64,000 nt of DNA from Mesocentrotus franciscanus. Its lineage: Eukaryota; Echinodermata; Echinoidea; Camarodonta; Strongylocentrotidae. The notes beneath the pieces are model-generated. The model was not told the origin of the DNA and made no database searches. It saw nothing but the letters and a program-made list of their open reading frames with translations. This document shows, one piece after another, positions 62,784-64,000 of the stretch. Positions within the stretch are counted from its first letter, which is position 1. Every line of letters begins with the position of its first letter. Location: positions 26,366,831 through 26,430,830 of the forward strand of contig CP137675.1 in NCBI GenBank assembly GCA_037976565.1, given 5' to 3'. Made by a program: the position numbers and the translations under genes.

Positions 62784-64000
62784 TCACTACTTGCAGCGAG
62801 CGGGGGCCCCGCAAAATTTATCACAGCACTTGAAAGGAGAGTGTACATACACACACACACACACACACACAATCATGTACATTGTGCGAGCGTTGTGCTG
62901 TGATATCCTGACGCAACGGACTAACAAGGGAGAGCGAAAAACACAAAATTTCGAATCTAACGATTAAGCGTCAATTATGGAGGCTACAATGTAGGCCTAA
63001 ACATATTTGCTTAACCTTCCTGCAGTCATAATCAAATACATGAACATGCGTATAATATTCCAGGCTACAACCTCCACATTAGCTACAGTATTTGAATGGT
63101 CACTGGCTATATCCCTCTCAGCAAGGGTCTTCCGAAAAAAATACCCCCTCTCGAATGTAGCATGGGAAAACAACATGTTGTCATACCATCTCACACGAGA
63201 GTCTGTACAAAGTGGCCTCCAAAATAACCTTATTTTAGATGAAATCGCTGCACCTGCCATAGAATGAATCAACGTATTGAGCGAGCGAAGACGCCACCGC
63301 GCCGATCTGGCTGCCTAGTATACGAGCCCTCATCGTGACGTCATTCATCAAGGTCATGTGATTAAAGGGATGCCTATGGAAGATCACTGTCTCTGTGCCA
63401 TGACTTTCTGAGACTTTTTCATATCACAGGAAAGGAGAGCTTGGATAATACTATTTTAGATATGGAAATAATTTTCGTAAGGCCATACGAGCACACATGC
63501 ATGCGCTTTAAGGATAAATAAGAAAATGTATAGGCTATGTATAACCTTAAATATAACCGCTAACCTTCGACTATGAGCGGATTTGAGGGGATGAATTTAT
63601 ATGCATATTTTGATCGAAATGTTTCATAATTTAATGCAAAGTGTATGAATATAAGATTCAAGGTGATCATGACATATATCTAAGAAAATTAAGCACTTTC
63701 AATTTTGTCTGTGTAAACAATTGCAAAAATCCTAGCAGTGTCTTCGGAATGATGAAGAATATATTAATAAATGAATGAAATTTAGAAGATACTCGTTTTT
63801 CATAATTCTGACTCCAGTCAAAGTGCACATGCTCGTCAATTTATATGCACCTACACTTTTTATAGTAATTTCATCATGTCTACTTCTTTAAGACGAAAGT
63901 AAGAAATCAAATCTCTCAAATAAGATGGAAATACAACAACATATCTAAGGGTGGAGGCGACTCTACAACTGCAGTTAAAATCTTAATCTTCGACGCACAA

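Larger units (their letters stand above)
44176..64000. other. Upstream KCNN intron or 5' region (19.8 kb)
   Basis: No S1-S2 or N-terminal SK sequence was recognised on the - strand here, so the 5' part is probably beyond 64000. The region holds CT and GA microsatellites, MITEs, tandem duplications, a polypurine region and two low-confidence genes listed separately. Gaps without a listed feature show no readable signal beyond AT-rich sequence and homopolymers (poly(A) at 45858-45886, 47682-47702 and 54212-54229). Confidence 0.6.

Overview
This is a eukaryotic window, most likely from a marine invertebrate deuterostome and probably an echinoderm. It is AT-rich, its genes are split by multi-kilobase introns, and its intergenic and intronic DNA is full of (GA)n, (AAT)n and polypurine tracts, short foldback or MITE-like elements, tRNA-headed SINEs and truncated LINE ends. 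The species is an inference from this texture and from the gene families. No prokaryotic signals (operons, ribosome binding sites, CRISPR arrays) are present.

Two conserved genes are clear, arranged tail to tail. On the + strand at the left edge are the last two coding exons (2289-2394, 3018-3150) of an NR2E3/PNR-type nuclear receptor: the end of the ligand-binding domain and the AF-2 helix. Its earlier exons lie left of the window. On the - strand, seven exons from 44175 down to 13472 encode the C-terminal 439 residues of a small-conductance calcium-activated potassium channel (SK/KCNN): S3-S4, S5, pore, S6, the calmodulin-binding domain, coiled coil and a Gln-rich tail. All six splice junctions join in frame. 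The exon(s) for the N terminus and S1-S2 were not found in the 19.8 kb upstream, so the 5' end is probably beyond 64000.

Layout: 1-2288 intron of the receptor gene with a LINE 3' end; 2289-3150 receptor exons; about 3151-4095 its 3' UTR with a SINE; 4096-11829 intergenic, with SINE, MITE and an array of degenerate CACAGTGTG palindromes; 11830-13471 probable channel 3' UTR; 13472-44175 channel exons and introns holding foldbacks, an L1-like reverse transcriptase remnant, SINEs and a possible cassette exon; 44176-64000 upstream DNA with a possible nested two-exon membrane-protein gene (+ strand, 53901-54608), a possible repeat-bearing coding exon (- strand, 49532-49924), a 1.5-kb polypurine region and a cluster of CRE-like octamers.

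The most unusual structure is around two channel exons. Downstream of both the S3-S4 exon and the S5 exon, the intron holds several decayed copies of that same exon's 3' end, including its splice donor. A SINE at 38641-38830 whose 5' part resembles the 7SL/Alu domain is the second notable item. Everything here was read by eye; no alignment or database search was run.
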